Assembly (NCBI GenBank): GCA_902799455.1
Contig: CADCAX010000008.1
Location: forward strand, 1 to 48,998
Origin: an uncultured Prevotellaceae bacterium
GTDB lineage: Bacteria; Bacteroidota; Bacteroidia; Bacteroidales; Bacteroidaceae
Reading direction: 5' to 3'
DNA length: 48,998 nucleotides
The position numbers and the translations under genes were made by a program. Within the stretch, counting starts at the first letter, position 1, and every line of letters begins with the position of its first letter. Positions 32,809 to 43,169 of the stretch are shown here, piece after piece. The notes under the pieces are model-generated. The model was not told where the DNA came from and searched no databases. It was given only the letters and a program-made list of their open reading frames with translations.

Positions 32809-32839
32809 TTGTATTTTTACGCTTTTTTTCGTACCTTTG
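32809..32839 (+). promoter_or_regulatory. Promoter of guaB
   Basis: TTG (32809-32811), 20 bases, TACCTTTG (32832-32839). The guaB start is 27 bases downstream. No purine riboswitch-like structure in the short leader. Confidence 0.8.
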
Positions 32840-32860
32840 CGCGCAAATTCAAAAAAGTAA

Positions 32861-34345
<1,485 letters not shown>

Positions 34346-34354
34346 AGGGGGGAT

Positions 34355-34389
34355 AGTTTAGAGTTTAAAGTTTAGAGTTTAAAGTTTTA
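34355..34389. repeat. Heptanucleotide repeat AGTTTAG/AGTTTAA x5
   Basis: AGTTTAG, AGTTTAA, AGTTTAG, AGTTTAA, AGTTTTA between guaB and the first parvulin gene. TAG or TAA in each frame. Confidence 0.9.
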
Positions 34390-34401
34390 GTTTATAATTC
34401 T

Positions 34402-35817
34402 GTGAAGAAGATATTTTTTTCTGTTGTGTGTCTCTGCACGGCATTGACAATATGGGCACAGACTGATGACCCTATAGTAATGACTGTTGCAGGAAAACCT
34501 GTCACGAAGTCGGAATTTGTCTATTCCTATAGCAAGAATAACGGGGATGATGTTATTGACAAGAAGACTGTAAAGGAATACGCAGAACTCTTTGCCAACT
34601 ACAAACGCAAAGTGCAGGCGGCTCTGGATGCCAGTCTGGACACATTGACATCATACAACAAGGAATTCAGGCAATATCGCGACCAGCAGGTGCTCCCTAC
34701 CCTTATCAATGATAATGATGTGGAGCAGGAGGCAAGAAACATATATCAGCGTACGAAAGACAACATAGGTCCTGACGGACTTGTTAACGTAAGCCATATA
34801 CTGTTCATGATTGGACAGAATCCGAGCGACTCCCTGAGAACTGCAAAGGAGATATTGGCTGACTCTGTGTACTATGCCATAAAGAAAGGTGCTAATTTCA
34901 GCACTCTGGCAATGAGCAAGAGTGACGACAGGGGTAGCGCACAGCGTGGCGGAGAAGTCGGATGGATAAGCAAGGGACAGACATTACCTGCCTTTGAGGA
35001 AGCAGTCTTTTCCATGAAGGACGGAGAAATCAGCAAACCTATCCTGACAGAAGTCGGTTATCATATTATAAAGGTAACAGGACACAAACAGTTGGAGCCC
35101 TTCGATACCCTGAAGAGCGACATCTATAACTTCATCGAGAAGAGACACATCCGCGAATCACTGGCTCAGGCACGTCTGAAGGCCATCTGTGCTGCGAAGG
35201 GTGAGACCCCAGAGCAGGTAATGGATATGCGTGCTGACTCTCTGGCAAGCTTAGATCAGGACATGAAATATCTCATACAGGAATATCATGACGGCTTGCT
35301 GCTCTATGAAGTAAGCAATCGCGATGTATGGGAGAAAGCTGCCAACGACGAAGCAGGACTGCAAGAGTTTTTCAACAAGAACAAGTCTAACTATAAGTGG
35401 GATGCACCTCGCTTCAAGGGCATCGCATACTATACACGTGACGAGAAAGACATCAAAGCCGTGCAGAAGAGTGTCAAGGGCAAGAGTTTTGACAAGTGGG
35501 TCGAGATTCTCCGCACCACTTTCAATAACGACTCTATACTCCGCATACGTGTAGAGAAGGGTATCTTCAAGCAGGGAGACAACAAGATTGTCGATAAGAA
35601 TGAGTTCAAGGACGCTAATGCACAGATACGCAAGGTAAAGGACTTCCCATACACAGCAACCTTCGGAAAGATAATCAAGAAGCCAGAAGAAATGGGAGAT
35701 GTTCGTGCACTCGTTACTGCCGACTATCAGGAACTGAAAGAGCAGGAATGGCTTGAGGAACTGAAGAAGCGTTATCCTGCAGTTATTAATGAAGACGTTC
35801 TGAACACAATAAAATAA
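34402..35817 (+). CDS. Periplasmic parvulin-type peptidyl-prolyl isomerase
   Basis: A 471-residue exported protein (KKIFFSVVCLCTALTIWAQ signal, GTG start at 34402). One parvulin domain is clear at about residues 131-232 (VSHILFMIGQNPSDSL, FSTLAMSKSDDRGSAQRGGEVGW, PAFEEAVFSMKDGEISKPILTE, GYHIIKV). Flanking regions are helical chaperone parts. It likely helps fold outer-membrane proteins. It is followed after one base by a second parvulin-family gene, so the two form an operon with the OstA-like gene. Confidence 0.88.
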   Translation: MKKIFFSVVCLCTALTIWAQTDDPIVMTVAGKPVTKSEFVYSYSKNNGDDVIDKKTVKEYAELFANYKRKVQAALDASLDTLTSYNKEFRQYRDQQVLPTLINDNDVEQEARNIYQRTKDNIGPDGLVNVSHILFMIGQNPSDSLRTAKEILADSVYYAIKKGANFSTLAMSKSDDRGSAQRGGEVGWISKGQTLPAFEEAVFSMKDGEISKPILTEVGYHIIKVTGHKQLEPFDTLKSDIYNFIEKRHIRESLAQARLKAICAAKGETPEQVMDMRADSLASLDQDMKYLIQEYHDGLLLYEVSNRDVWEKAANDEAGLQEFFNKNKSNYKWDAPRFKGIAYYTRDEKDIKAVQKSVKGKSFDKWVEILRTTFNNDSILRIRVEKGIFKQGDNKIVDKNEFKDANAQIRKVKDFPYTATFGKIIKKPEEMGDVRALVTADYQELKEQEWLEELKKRYPAVINEDVLNTIK

Positions 35818-35818
35818 C

Positions 35819-37228
35819 ATGAACAGACTCTGCTTTTTATCTTTACTACTTTGCTTGTGTTCTCTGACAACACCAGCTCAGAATAATGACAGCATTACAG
35901 TTGATTCTGCCAAGGTTGTCAAAAACGATATCCCAAATCCGAATTATATTGATGAGGTGGTATGGATTGTCGGAGACGAAGCCATACTGCGCTCTGATAT
36001 CGAGATAGCTCGCATGCAGGCAGAACAGGAAGGCATCAAGTGGGATGGTGATCCTGACTGTCGCATACCGGAGTCGATTGCTGTACAGAAGCTCTTTATC
36101 AATCAGGCAGCACTGGACAGTATTGTTGTCACAGAGGCCGAGATATCTCAGGCTATAGACCAGCAGATAAACGGCTGGATACAGATGATTGGCTCAAAGG
36201 AGAAACTGGAGGAATATCGTAAACAAAGTGTTGCGAAGATGAAACAGGAGTTGCACGACGAGTTCAAGAATCGTGAACTGGCGCAACGAATGAAGCAGAA
36301 ACTTGTTGAGAATGTTGCCGTACGTCCTACTGATGTGCGCGAATACTTCAAGTCTGTCCCACAAGACAGTTTACCCTTTGTACCGACAACAGTAGAGGTG
36401 CAGATTATTACCAACCAGCCAAGGATTCCTCAGGAGGAAATCAACAAGGTGAAGGATGATTTGCGTTACTATACCGACCGCGTACAGAAGGGAGAAGTGT
36501 CATTTGCTACCCTAGCCCGCCTCTATTCCGAAGACCCGGGAAGCGCACGTGACGGTGGCGAGATGGATTATGTGGGACGTGGAATGTTGGACCCTGCTTT
36601 TGCTCAGGCTGCATTCAATCTGACAGACCCTAACAAAATATCAAAAATCGTAGAGTCAGAGTTCGGTTTTCATATCATCCAGTATATTGACCGTCGTGGA
36701 GACAAGATAAAATGTCGCCATATCCTCAGGAAGCCGGTAGTACCGCAGAAGTCTATTGACGAGACATTATTACGTATGGATTCCATCGCTGCAGACCTTC
36801 GCGAGGGAAAATTCACATTTGAAGAAGGGGCTACCGTCATATCCGATGATAAGGACACAAGAAATAATCGTGGCCTTATGGCAAACATCACAGAGGAGGG
36901 GCGCACATCACGTTTCCAGATGAAGGAACTGCCAACAGAGGTGGCTCGTGCTGTAGAAAATCTTAAGGTGGGAGAAATATCCGCCCCATTCACTATGACC
37001 AACACACGTGGCAAGATTGTATGTGCTATCGTAAAACTCAAGGCAAGGAACGAAGGACACAGAGCCACCATAACAGAAGACTTCCAGCTAATGAGTAATA
37101 TTGTGCTTGAGAAAGAGCAGGCAAAAGTACTGAAGAAATGGGTTCAGGAAAAGATAAAAAACACATATGTACGTATTGACGACCGATACAAAGGTTGTGA
37201 CTTTGAATACGAAGGTTGGATCAGGTAA
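35819..37228 (+). CDS. SurA-like chaperone / parvulin peptidyl-prolyl isomerase
   Basis: A 469-residue exported protein (MNRLCFLSLLLCLCSLTTPA). An N-terminal SurA-type helical domain (YIDEVVWIVGDEAILRSDIE, INQAALDSIVVTEAE) is followed by a parvulin domain (FATLARLYSEDPGSARDGGEMD, FGFHIIQYIDRRG) and a second parvulin-like domain (CRHILRKPVVPQ onward). SurA-class proteins carry unfolded porins through the periplasm. It starts one base after the previous stop. Order matches the SurA-OstA neighbourhood of many bacteria. Confidence 0.9.
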   Translation: MNRLCFLSLLLCLCSLTTPAQNNDSITVDSAKVVKNDIPNPNYIDEVVWIVGDEAILRSDIEIARMQAEQEGIKWDGDPDCRIPESIAVQKLFINQAALDSIVVTEAEISQAIDQQINGWIQMIGSKEKLEEYRKQSVAKMKQELHDEFKNRELAQRMKQKLVENVAVRPTDVREYFKSVPQDSLPFVPTTVEVQIITNQPRIPQEEINKVKDDLRYYTDRVQKGEVSFATLARLYSEDPGSARDGGEMDYVGRGMLDPAFAQAAFNLTDPNKISKIVESEFGFHIIQYIDRRGDKIKCRHILRKPVVPQKSIDETLLRMDSIAADLREGKFTFEEGATVISDDKDTRNNRGLMANITEEGRTSRFQMKELPTEVARAVENLKVGEISAPFTMTNTRGKIVCAIVKLKARNEGHRATITEDFQLMSNIVLEKEQAKVLKKWVQEKIKNTYVRIDDRYKGCDFEYEGWIR

Positions 37229-37254
37229 AGCATTATTTACATAGACGCACAAAC

Positions 37255-38934
37255 ATGAAGGGCTATAATAGAAAATCATGTCTGACAAGGGCAGGAATTG
37301 TTGCACTCATCGCAGCTTTCACCTGTCTCATAATGTCAGATGGCTATGCAGCCCGCAAGAGGACGCAACGCCCCCGCAAGCAAACCGTTGACCAACGTGT
37401 GTACCTGCAGCATGCAGATGAACTGATGTATGATGCATACGGTTCACATCCTGATGCCCAATTTGTTAAGGGCAACGTAGCTTTCATGCACAAAGGTATG
37501 CACCTGACCTGTGACAGCGCATATTTCTATGAGGAATCAAACTCCTTCGAAGCCTTCGGACATGTTCATATGTGGCAGGGAGACACTCTCTCGCTAACAA
37601 GCGTGGACGGCTACTACGACGGAAATAATGAGATGGCACATGCATGGAAAGATGTCGTCATGAAACATCGTGGAGAGACACTCTATTGTGACACTTTGGA
37701 TTTCGACAGAATGTATGGCATTGCCGACGCATATGGTTCCAACCGCATAAAACTAACGAACAAGACCGATGTCCTGGTTGCCGACTGGGGACGACACTTT
37801 ACAGATGATGACCATTCTGAGTTTTTCTATAATGTTGTTCTGACAAACGACAAAGGACTGCGCATAGAAACCGATACGCTGTATCATTATAACAAAACAT
37901 CTATGGCACATGCTGTAGGTCCCTCTATTATAACACAGAAAGACAGCAAGGTACACAGTACTGACAGTTGGTATAACACCAAGACAGAGAAATCCGAACT
38001 CTATGGTCGCTCTACCGTATATAATGGTGCCAAGGAAATCACAGCAGACAGTCTTTTCAATGACGATAATACAGGTATAAGTGAAGGTTTTGGCAATGTT
38101 ATATATCATGATACCGAGAATAAGAATATACTCCTCGGTGACTATTGTATATACAACAACAATACAGGCGACGGCTTTGCCACCATCAATGCCCTCGGTA
38201 TAGACTATTCACAGAAGGACTCTCTATGGATGCATGGTGACACCATCAAGATTCGCACTTTCAACATCAATACCGATTCCGTACAACGTGAGATATATTG
38301 TTACCACCATGTGCGTGCATACCGCAATGACGTGCAGGCTGTATGCGACTCCCTCGTCTTTCATTCCAAAGACTCATGCATGACGATGTATAAAGACCCT
38401 GTTGTGTGGACGCAGGGAAGTCAGCTGCTGGGAGAAGAAATAAAATGTTACTTCAACGACTCCACCATTCGCTATGCGGAAGTATTGCGTCAGGCACTCT
38501 CTGTAGAGTTGATGGATGACTCCATACACTACAACCAGATATCCTCGCGCGACATGCGCGCGTATTTTAAAGATGGTGCACTACGTGAGAATTGGGCTGT
38601 ATCTAATGTAAAAGTTGTATATTATCCTATTGATGAGGCCGATTCGTCAATCATAGGTCTCAACTATACCGAAACAGACACCCTGAAGATGTATCTGACA
38701 CCTGATAAGAAATTAGATCATGTATGGATGTGTAAAAACGTCGGAACATTATACCCTCTCACACAAACACCTCCTGAGAAACACAAGCTTCCGACATTCG
38801 CATGGTTTGACTACATGCGTCCGGTTAACAAGGACGACATCTGGGTGTGGAAGCCAAAGACAGCCGGCCTGGAGTTAAAAGAGGAGAAACGTCGTGAGGC
38901 TCCCAAACGTGTACCTAAAAAGAAGAATCCATAA
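37255..38934 (+). CDS. OstA/LptA-like organic solvent tolerance protein
   Basis: A 559-residue exported protein. From ATG 37255 it has a clear signal sequence (RAGIVALIAAFTCLIMSDGYA); the in-frame ATG at 37216 lies inside the previous gene. It consists of beta-strand repeats of the LptA/OstA type (FVKGNVAFMHKGMHLTCDSA, FGHVHMWQGDTLSLTS, ETLYCDTLDF). It probably belongs to lipopolysaccharide transport to the outer membrane, or another long beta-jellyroll bridge. The C-terminus is Lys/Arg-rich (RREAPKRVPKKKNP). It follows two chaperone genes. Confidence 0.82.
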   Translation: MKGYNRKSCLTRAGIVALIAAFTCLIMSDGYAARKRTQRPRKQTVDQRVYLQHADELMYDAYGSHPDAQFVKGNVAFMHKGMHLTCDSAYFYEESNSFEAFGHVHMWQGDTLSLTSVDGYYDGNNEMAHAWKDVVMKHRGETLYCDTLDFDRMYGIADAYGSNRIKLTNKTDVLVADWGRHFTDDDHSEFFYNVVLTNDKGLRIETDTLYHYNKTSMAHAVGPSIITQKDSKVHSTDSWYNTKTEKSELYGRSTVYNGAKEITADSLFNDDNTGISEGFGNVIYHDTENKNILLGDYCIYNNNTGDGFATINALGIDYSQKDSLWMHGDTIKIRTFNINTDSVQREIYCYHHVRAYRNDVQAVCDSLVFHSKDSCMTMYKDPVVWTQGSQLLGEEIKCYFNDSTIRYAEVLRQALSVELMDDSIHYNQISSRDMRAYFKDGALRENWAVSNVKVVYYPIDEADSSIIGLNYTETDTLKMYLTPDKKLDHVWMCKNVGTLYPLTQTPPEKHKLPTFAWFDYMRPVNKDDIWVWKPKTAGLELKEEKRREAPKRVPKKKNP

Positions 38935-38940
38935 CATCCC

Positions 38941-40743
38941 ATGGATATAATTCACCTTCTTCCCGATTCTGTTGCCAACCAGATTGCTGCTGGTGAAGTA
39001 ATACAGCGTCCTGCATCAGTCATCAAGGAACTGATAGAGAATTCTATTGATGCCGGTGCACGCAGTATTAATGTGTCTGTAGTAGATGCGGGAAGGACGT
39101 CCATACAGGTTATTGATGATGGATGCGGAATGACAGATACCGATGCAAGACTGAGTTTTGAACGTCATGCTACCTCAAAAATACAACAGGCTGAAGATCT
39201 CTTTACCCTTCACACTATGGGATTTCGTGGCGAGGCATTGGCAAGTATAGCAGCTGTTGCACAGGTAACATTAAAAACCCGCACAAACGACGACGAAGTA
39301 GGTACCGAACTGCATATAGAAGGCTCTCGCCTCATCAGCCAGGAACCCGTAGCATGCCCCGTCGGAAGTAACTTCACCATAGAAAATCTTTTCTTCAACA
39401 TACCAGCACGACGGAAATTTCTGAAATCCAATGCCACGGAGATGAATAATATCATGCAGGCATTTGAACGCATAGCATTGGTATATCCGGACGTAGCCTT
39501 CTCCATTCGTTCCAACGGAACGGAATTACTGCACCTGAATTCATCCAACACACACCAACGTATATGTGACATATTCGGCAAACGCATAAACCAGGAATTG
39601 GTGCCGGTAGAGACAGAGACAACATTATGTACTATTAAGGGATATGTGGCAACACCCCAAAATGCGAAAAAGAAAGGATGCCATCAGTACTTCTTCGTCA
39701 ATGGGCGATATATGAAACACCCATATTTCCACAAGGCAGTAATGTCAGCATACGAAAGACTCGTACCAGAAGGAGAACAGATATCATATTTTCTATACCT
39801 CACGGTAAATCCTGAAGATATCGATGTCAATATCCATCCTGTCAAGACAGAGATAAAATTTGATAACGAGCAAGCTATCTGGCAGATTATTATGGCAACC
39901 GTTCGTGATGCCATAGGACGTTTTGCAGGAGTAGCATCGTTAGAATTTGACCAGGAGGGGAAGCCCAATATTCCTGTCTATACCCCAGACGAGAATACGA
40001 TGGTTAAAGCCCCACGTATAGATTTCAATCCCAGTTATAACCCCTTCAAGGAAGGAGCCACTTCCTCCCGTCCTTCAGCAAAGGGATGGGATGAGTTATT
40101 CAAAGTTGGCGAGAAGGTCACCCCTTCTACACCTCCCTCTCACTCCTCTCTCACTTCCCTTTTCCACTCCCCTACTTCTCCCCTCTCACTTCTCCAGCAA
40201 CCATACAAAGGACGTTATATCCTGTGCGAGAGTGAAGGTGGTATGATACTTATAGACCAACACAGGGCATCACAACGTATCCTATTCGAGAGATACAAAC
40301 GAGCCTTTGAAGATAATAGCGCACACACCCAGAAAGTCCTCTTCCCTGAAGTGATACAATTTCCTGCATCATACTCCGACCAACTGCCCTCAATATTGGA
40401 AGAACTGCAGCATCTGGGATTTGATATCTCAAATTTGGGAGGCGGCAGTTACTCAATTAATGGCGTACCGGCAGGATTGGGAGGTATGGATGCCACAAAA
40501 CTGGTTGGTGAACTGGTCAACGAAACCATTGAGCAAGGCGTCAAGGCCTCTGAAGAGGTACATTCCATCCTTGCTTTGGGACTCGCAAAACGTGCAGCAA
40601 CACCCGTCGGAGAAATAATGTCAACAGAAGATGCCGAAAAACTGATAAAGCAGTTGTTCGAATGCTCGACCCAGAAATACACCCCAGACGGAAAACTGAT
40701 ACTAACCGAAATTCCCGATGACGAACTTCTGAGGAAGTTTTAG
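38941..40743 (+). CDS. mutL: DNA mismatch repair protein MutL
   Basis: A 600-residue protein. The GHKL ATPase is complete: IENSIDAGARSINV, VIDDGCGMTDTDARL, ERHATSKI and TMGFRGEALASIAAV. The C-terminal dimerisation domain begins at about residue 415. The endonuclease motif seen in many MutL, DQHAxxExxxxE, reads DQHRASQRILFE from residue 439, with Glu replaced by Gln. The zinc-site motif CPHGRP reads TPDGKL. So this copy probably has no nicking activity, as I recall for other Bacteroidota MutL. It is 6 bases behind the OstA-like gene. Between about residues 375 and 415 is a Ser/Pro-rich linker. Confidence 0.93.
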   Translation: MDIIHLLPDSVANQIAAGEVIQRPASVIKELIENSIDAGARSINVSVVDAGRTSIQVIDDGCGMTDTDARLSFERHATSKIQQAEDLFTLHTMGFRGEALASIAAVAQVTLKTRTNDDEVGTELHIEGSRLISQEPVACPVGSNFTIENLFFNIPARRKFLKSNATEMNNIMQAFERIALVYPDVAFSIRSNGTELLHLNSSNTHQRICDIFGKRINQELVPVETETTLCTIKGYVATPQNAKKKGCHQYFFVNGRYMKHPYFHKAVMSAYERLVPEGEQISYFLYLTVNPEDIDVNIHPVKTEIKFDNEQAIWQIIMATVRDAIGRFAGVASLEFDQEGKPNIPVYTPDENTMVKAPRIDFNPSYNPFKEGATSSRPSAKGWDELFKVGEKVTPSTPPSHSSLTSLFHSPTSPLSLLQQPYKGRYILCESEGGMILIDQHRASQRILFERYKRAFEDNSAHTQKVLFPEVIQFPASYSDQLPSILEELQHLGFDISNLGGGSYSINGVPAGLGGMDATKLVGELVNETIEQGVKASEEVHSILALGLAKRAATPVGEIMSTEDAEKLIKQLFECSTQKYTPDGKLILTEIPDDELLRKF

Positions 40744-40825
40744 TTTACTGTTTAAGGTTTTTGGCTTCATTTCCGTTAAGAAACCGTCCTTTCAAAACTT
40801 TTTTTGAAAAAAGTCAGAAAAAAAT

Positions 40826-40856
40826 TTGGTAGTTTCAAGAAAAAGTATTACCTTTG
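40826..40856 (+). promoter_or_regulatory. Promoter of tRNA-Val
   Basis: TTG (40826-40828), 20 bases, TACCTTTG (40849-40856). The tRNA starts 43 bases downstream. Confidence 0.78.
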
Positions 40857-40899
40857 CACACGCAAATCCCAAAACGAGGATATTGCACTGCTTAGCAGA

Positions 40900-40974
40900 G
40901 GGCGTTTAGCTCAGTTGGTTCAGAGCATCTGCCTTACAAGCAGAGGGTCGGGGGTTCGAATCCCTCAACGCCCA
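40900..40974 (+). tRNA. tRNA-Val (anticodon TAC)
   Basis: A 75-base tRNA. Acceptor GGGCGTT with AACGCCC, D arm TAGCTCAGTTGG, anticodon stem CTGC/GCAG with loop CTTACAA (anticodon TAC at 40935-40937), T arm GGGGGTTCGAATCCCTC. Discriminator A at 40974; CCA is not encoded. Confidence 0.96.
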
Positions 40975-40993
40975 CCTCTCTCTCTCTAACTCT

Positions 40994-41036
40994 GAGTCCC
41001 ATGGTCAGTTCGCTGGCTGTGGGGCTTCCTTTTTTA
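40994..41036 (+). terminator. Rho-independent terminator of tRNA-Val
   Basis: A 14-pair stem (40995-41008 with 41013-41026, some G-U pairs) closed by a TTCG tetraloop, followed by TCCTTTTTT. Confidence 0.85.
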
Positions 41037-41126
41037 TTACCCTCACCTGCTAACTTCTAACCTAGTGTGGGAAAGTAGATTATCGGGCGCTAGATTACAA
41101 CTTTTTTTTCAAACCGCAAAATATTT

Positions 41127-41149
41127 ACCTTATTTTTTAAGGTTTTTTT
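41127..41149 (+). terminator. Short hairpin followed by T-run, terminator-like
   Basis: ACCTTA (41127-41132) pairs with TAAGGT (41138-41143) around TTTTT and is followed by a run of T. Six pairs only, so weak. It lies between the tRNA-Val terminator and the nested inverted repeats. Confidence 0.35.
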
Positions 41150-41155
41150 ATTGAG

Positions 41156-41223
41156 GGAATTGAAAAACCTAACTTACTCACTTACTCACTTACTCACTTG
41201 GGACATTAAGGTTTTTCAATTCC
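41156..41223. repeat. 15-bp perfect inverted repeat around an 8-mer tandem array
   Basis: GGAATTGAAAAACCT (41156-41170) and AGGTTTTTCAATTCC (41209-41223) flank a 38-base core made of CTTACTCA repeated about three times and then CTTGGGACATTA. Would form a hairpin in either strand. No gene overlaps it. Confidence 0.9.
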
Positions 41224-41366
41224 ATAGTTAACATTAAGAGAGAGAAGGGGAATTTATTAATTAATAATTTTATATTATATATATTATAATATATATAATA
41301 TAAGTTTTCTGCCTCAAGTTTTTCAGAATGCTAATGTCCCAAGTGAGTAAGTGAGTAAGTGAGTAA
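41174..41366. repeat. 35-bp perfect inverted repeat enclosing 123 bases
   Basis: The left arm 41174-41208 (TTACTCA + CTTACTCA + CTTACTCA + CTTGGGACATTA) recurs in inverse at 41332-41366. All 35 positions match. The left arm also lies inside the shorter inverted repeat at 41156-41223, so two alternative hairpins compete. Confidence 0.93.
41270..41303. repeat. 34-bp perfect AT palindrome
   Basis: Self-complementary AT-only sequence centred between 41286 and 41287. It lies in the spacer of the 35-bp inverted repeat and could extrude as a cruciform. Confidence 0.88.
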
Positions 41367-41400
41367 CCTCATTTTTTTTTGAAAAAATATGGGAAAATCC

Positions 41401-41431
41401 TTGCACATTTCAAAAAAAAGTCGTACCTTTG
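41401..41431 (+). promoter_or_regulatory. Promoter of a candidate small RNA
   Basis: TTG (41401-41403), 20 bases, TACCTTTG (41424-41431), the same -7 sequence as the guaB and tRNA-Val promoters. No plus-strand gene of normal size follows before the end of the window. Confidence 0.72.
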
Positions 41432-41437
41432 CATCGG

Positions 41438-41690
41438 AGATGCAAAAAGGCCGAAATGCATAAAAAGTTGCGACATCGATGAGAAAATTTTGCGGCATAG
41501 CTACTCCGCAATTGTTACATAGGCATCCCCGTCGCAAAACATCGATTAAGGAATAAGTTTTAAGGAAGTGTTTTTATTTAAATCTTTAAAATTTATAACG
41601 CAAGCAGAGGTTTTTTAGCTCGAAAGCCGTGAGGAAATGAGGGCAGACGAAAGGCCCACCCCAAAGGGTGAGCCTAGCATTGGTGGTTTC
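41438..41690 (+). ncRNA. Candidate structured small RNA of unknown family
   Basis: Start inferred from the promoter; the 3' end is uncertain. Hairpins visible: TTGCGAC (41468-41474) with GTCGCAA (41531-41537) enclosing TTGCGG (41490-41495) with CCGCAA (41506-41511); GGTTTT (41609-41614) with AAAGCC (41623-41628, one G-U); and the stem at 41652-41675. It lacks the signatures of RNase P RNA, tmRNA and SRP RNA that I know. Three overlapping mini-frames start inside: ATG 41440 (MQKGRNA), 41456 (MHKKLRHR) and 41479 (25 codons, MRKFCGIATPQLL onward, stop 41554-41556), each overlapping the previous one. It could be an RNA or a mini-peptide transcript. Confidence 0.45.
41652..41675. terminator. Hairpin between the candidate RNA and the UPF0371 gene
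   Basis: AGGC-C-CACCC pairs with GGGTG-A-GCCT (nine pairs, one mismatch) around a 4-base CAAA loop. In the minus direction it lies 28 bases after the stop at 41703 and is followed by TTTCGT, so it can end the riboflavin operon; in the plus direction it has no T-run. Confidence 0.5.
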
Positions 41691-41702
41691 ATTATTGGCA
41701 TT

Positions 41703-43169
41703 CTACTTCTTTCTTACTGGTTCGCAAGTGAGGTTCACGCCCAATTTCTTGAATATCTTCCTATCGACTTCTGAGAGCATTACTGTGGCATGTGCCTGAC
41801 AGCCTTCCAGCTGCGGAAGCGTAGCCAAAGCTTTTTCGCACCTTTCGTCACTCTCACTAAGTACACTCAGGGCAACAAGCACTTCATCGGTATGCAGACG
41901 TGGATTACGCCCTTTGAGGAATTCTACCTTAGTCTTCTGGATAGGCTCTATCATCTCCTGTGGTATAAGCTTCACATCATGATCTATACCAGCAAGATAT
42001 TTCGTAGTATTAAGAAGCAGGGCTGCAGAGGCACCGAGTAGTGGTGTTGAACCTCCCGTAATGATAGTACCATCAGCGAGTTCTATGGCTGTACTGGTAT
42101 GTCCTGTCTCTTCTTTCCTGCGGAGCGCTGCGCCAACAACTTTACGATAGTCCTTGTCTATCTTCGCCTGATTGAACAGCATACGGATTTTCTTAATCTC
42201 CGCCTCGTTGTTTGCTCCAGCAGCGAACTTATTGGTAGCGTCATAATAACGACGTATTATCTCCTGCTTGGAAGCCTCAGCACATACGTCATCATCACTG
42301 ATACAGAATCCGACCATGTTAACTCCCATATCAGTAGGTGACTTATACGGGCTTTCGCCATAGATGCCTTCGAAAAGGGCGTTCAGAACAGGGAATATCT
42401 CGATGTCGCGATTATAGTTGATGGCTGTTTCTCCGTAGGCCTCCAGATGGAATGGGTCTATCATATTCACATCGTTCAGGTCTGCTGTAGCAGCTTCGTA
42501 GGCGATGTTTACAGGATGTTTCAAAGGCAGAGACCATACAGGGAATGTCTCAAACTTCGCATAGCCGGCCTCTATGCCTCGCTTATGCTCGTTATACAGT
42601 TGTGACAGACATACTGCCATCTTACCAGAGCCTGGACCAGGAGCCGTAACGATTACCATAGGACGTTCTGTCTCAACATAGTCATTCTTGCCAAAGCCCT
42701 CGTCAGAAGCAATCAGAGAGACATTGTGAGGATAGCCGTCAATAAGGTAGTGTACATAGGACTTAATACCCAAACGCTCAAGGCGCACGCGAAAATCATC
42801 GGCAGCATGCTGACCATTGTAATGGGTTATTACCACACTACCTACCATAAAACCGCGTTCCATAAAGGCGTCACGCAAACGCAAAACGTCTTCATCATAC
42901 GTAATACCCAAATCAGCACGCACCTTGTTCATGACGATATCTTCAGCAGAGATAACAATGACAATCTCTATCTGGTCACTAATCTTGCTGAACATACGCA
43001 GCTTGCTATCAGGCTGGAAACCCGGCAGCACACGACTGGCATGATGGTCATCAAACAACTTACCGCCCAACTCAAGGTACAGTTTTCCCTTGAATTTGGC
43101 AATACGTTCTTTCAGATGCTCTGATTGTATCCGTATATATTTCTCGTTATCGAAACCAATCTTTTGCAT
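41703..43169 (-). CDS. UPF0371/DUF1846 family protein
   Basis: A 488-residue cytosolic protein of a conserved family without a proven role. Recognised by the N-terminus [22 protein letters not shown] and the order FKGKLYLELGGKLFDDHHA, then FSKISDQIEIVIVISAEDI. A P-loop-like stretch VTAPGPGSGKMAVCLSQLYN suggests nucleotide binding, and C-terminal ADGTIITGGSTPLLGASAA is conserved. Its start overlaps the ribH stop by one base, so it belongs to the riboflavin operon. That link to flavin synthesis is inferred from position only. Confidence 0.85.
   Translation of the reverse strand: MQKIGFDNEKYIRIQSEHLKERIAKFKGKLYLELGGKLFDDHHASRVLPGFQPDSKLRMFSKISDQIEIVIVISAEDIVMNKVRADLGITYDEDVLRLRDAFMERGFMVGSVVITHYNGQHAADDFRVRLERLGIKSYVHYLIDGYPHNVSLIASDEGFGKNDYVETERPMVIVTAPGPGSGKMAVCLSQLYNEHKRGIEAGYAKFETFPVWSLPLKHPVNIAYEAATADLNDVNMIDPFHLEAYGETAINYNRDIEIFPVLNALFEGIYGESPYKSPTDMGVNMVGFCISDDDVCAEASKQEIIRRYYDATNKFAAGANNEAEIKKIRMLFNQAKIDKDYRKVVGAALRRKEETGHTSTAIELADGTIITGGSTPLLGASAALLLNTTKYLAGIDHDVKLIPQEMIEPIQKTKVEFLKGRNPRLHTDEVLVALSVLSESDERCEKALATLPQLEGCQAHATVMLSEVDRKIFKKLGVNLTCEPVRKK

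Noticed and set aside
41174..41366. CRISPR array
   Set aside because: The 8-bp units are directly tandem with no spacers, and there are no cas genes.
41438..41690. RNase P RNA, tmRNA or SRP RNA
   Set aside because: No GAGGAAAGTCC-type core, no tRNA-like ends and no SRP tetraloop helix.
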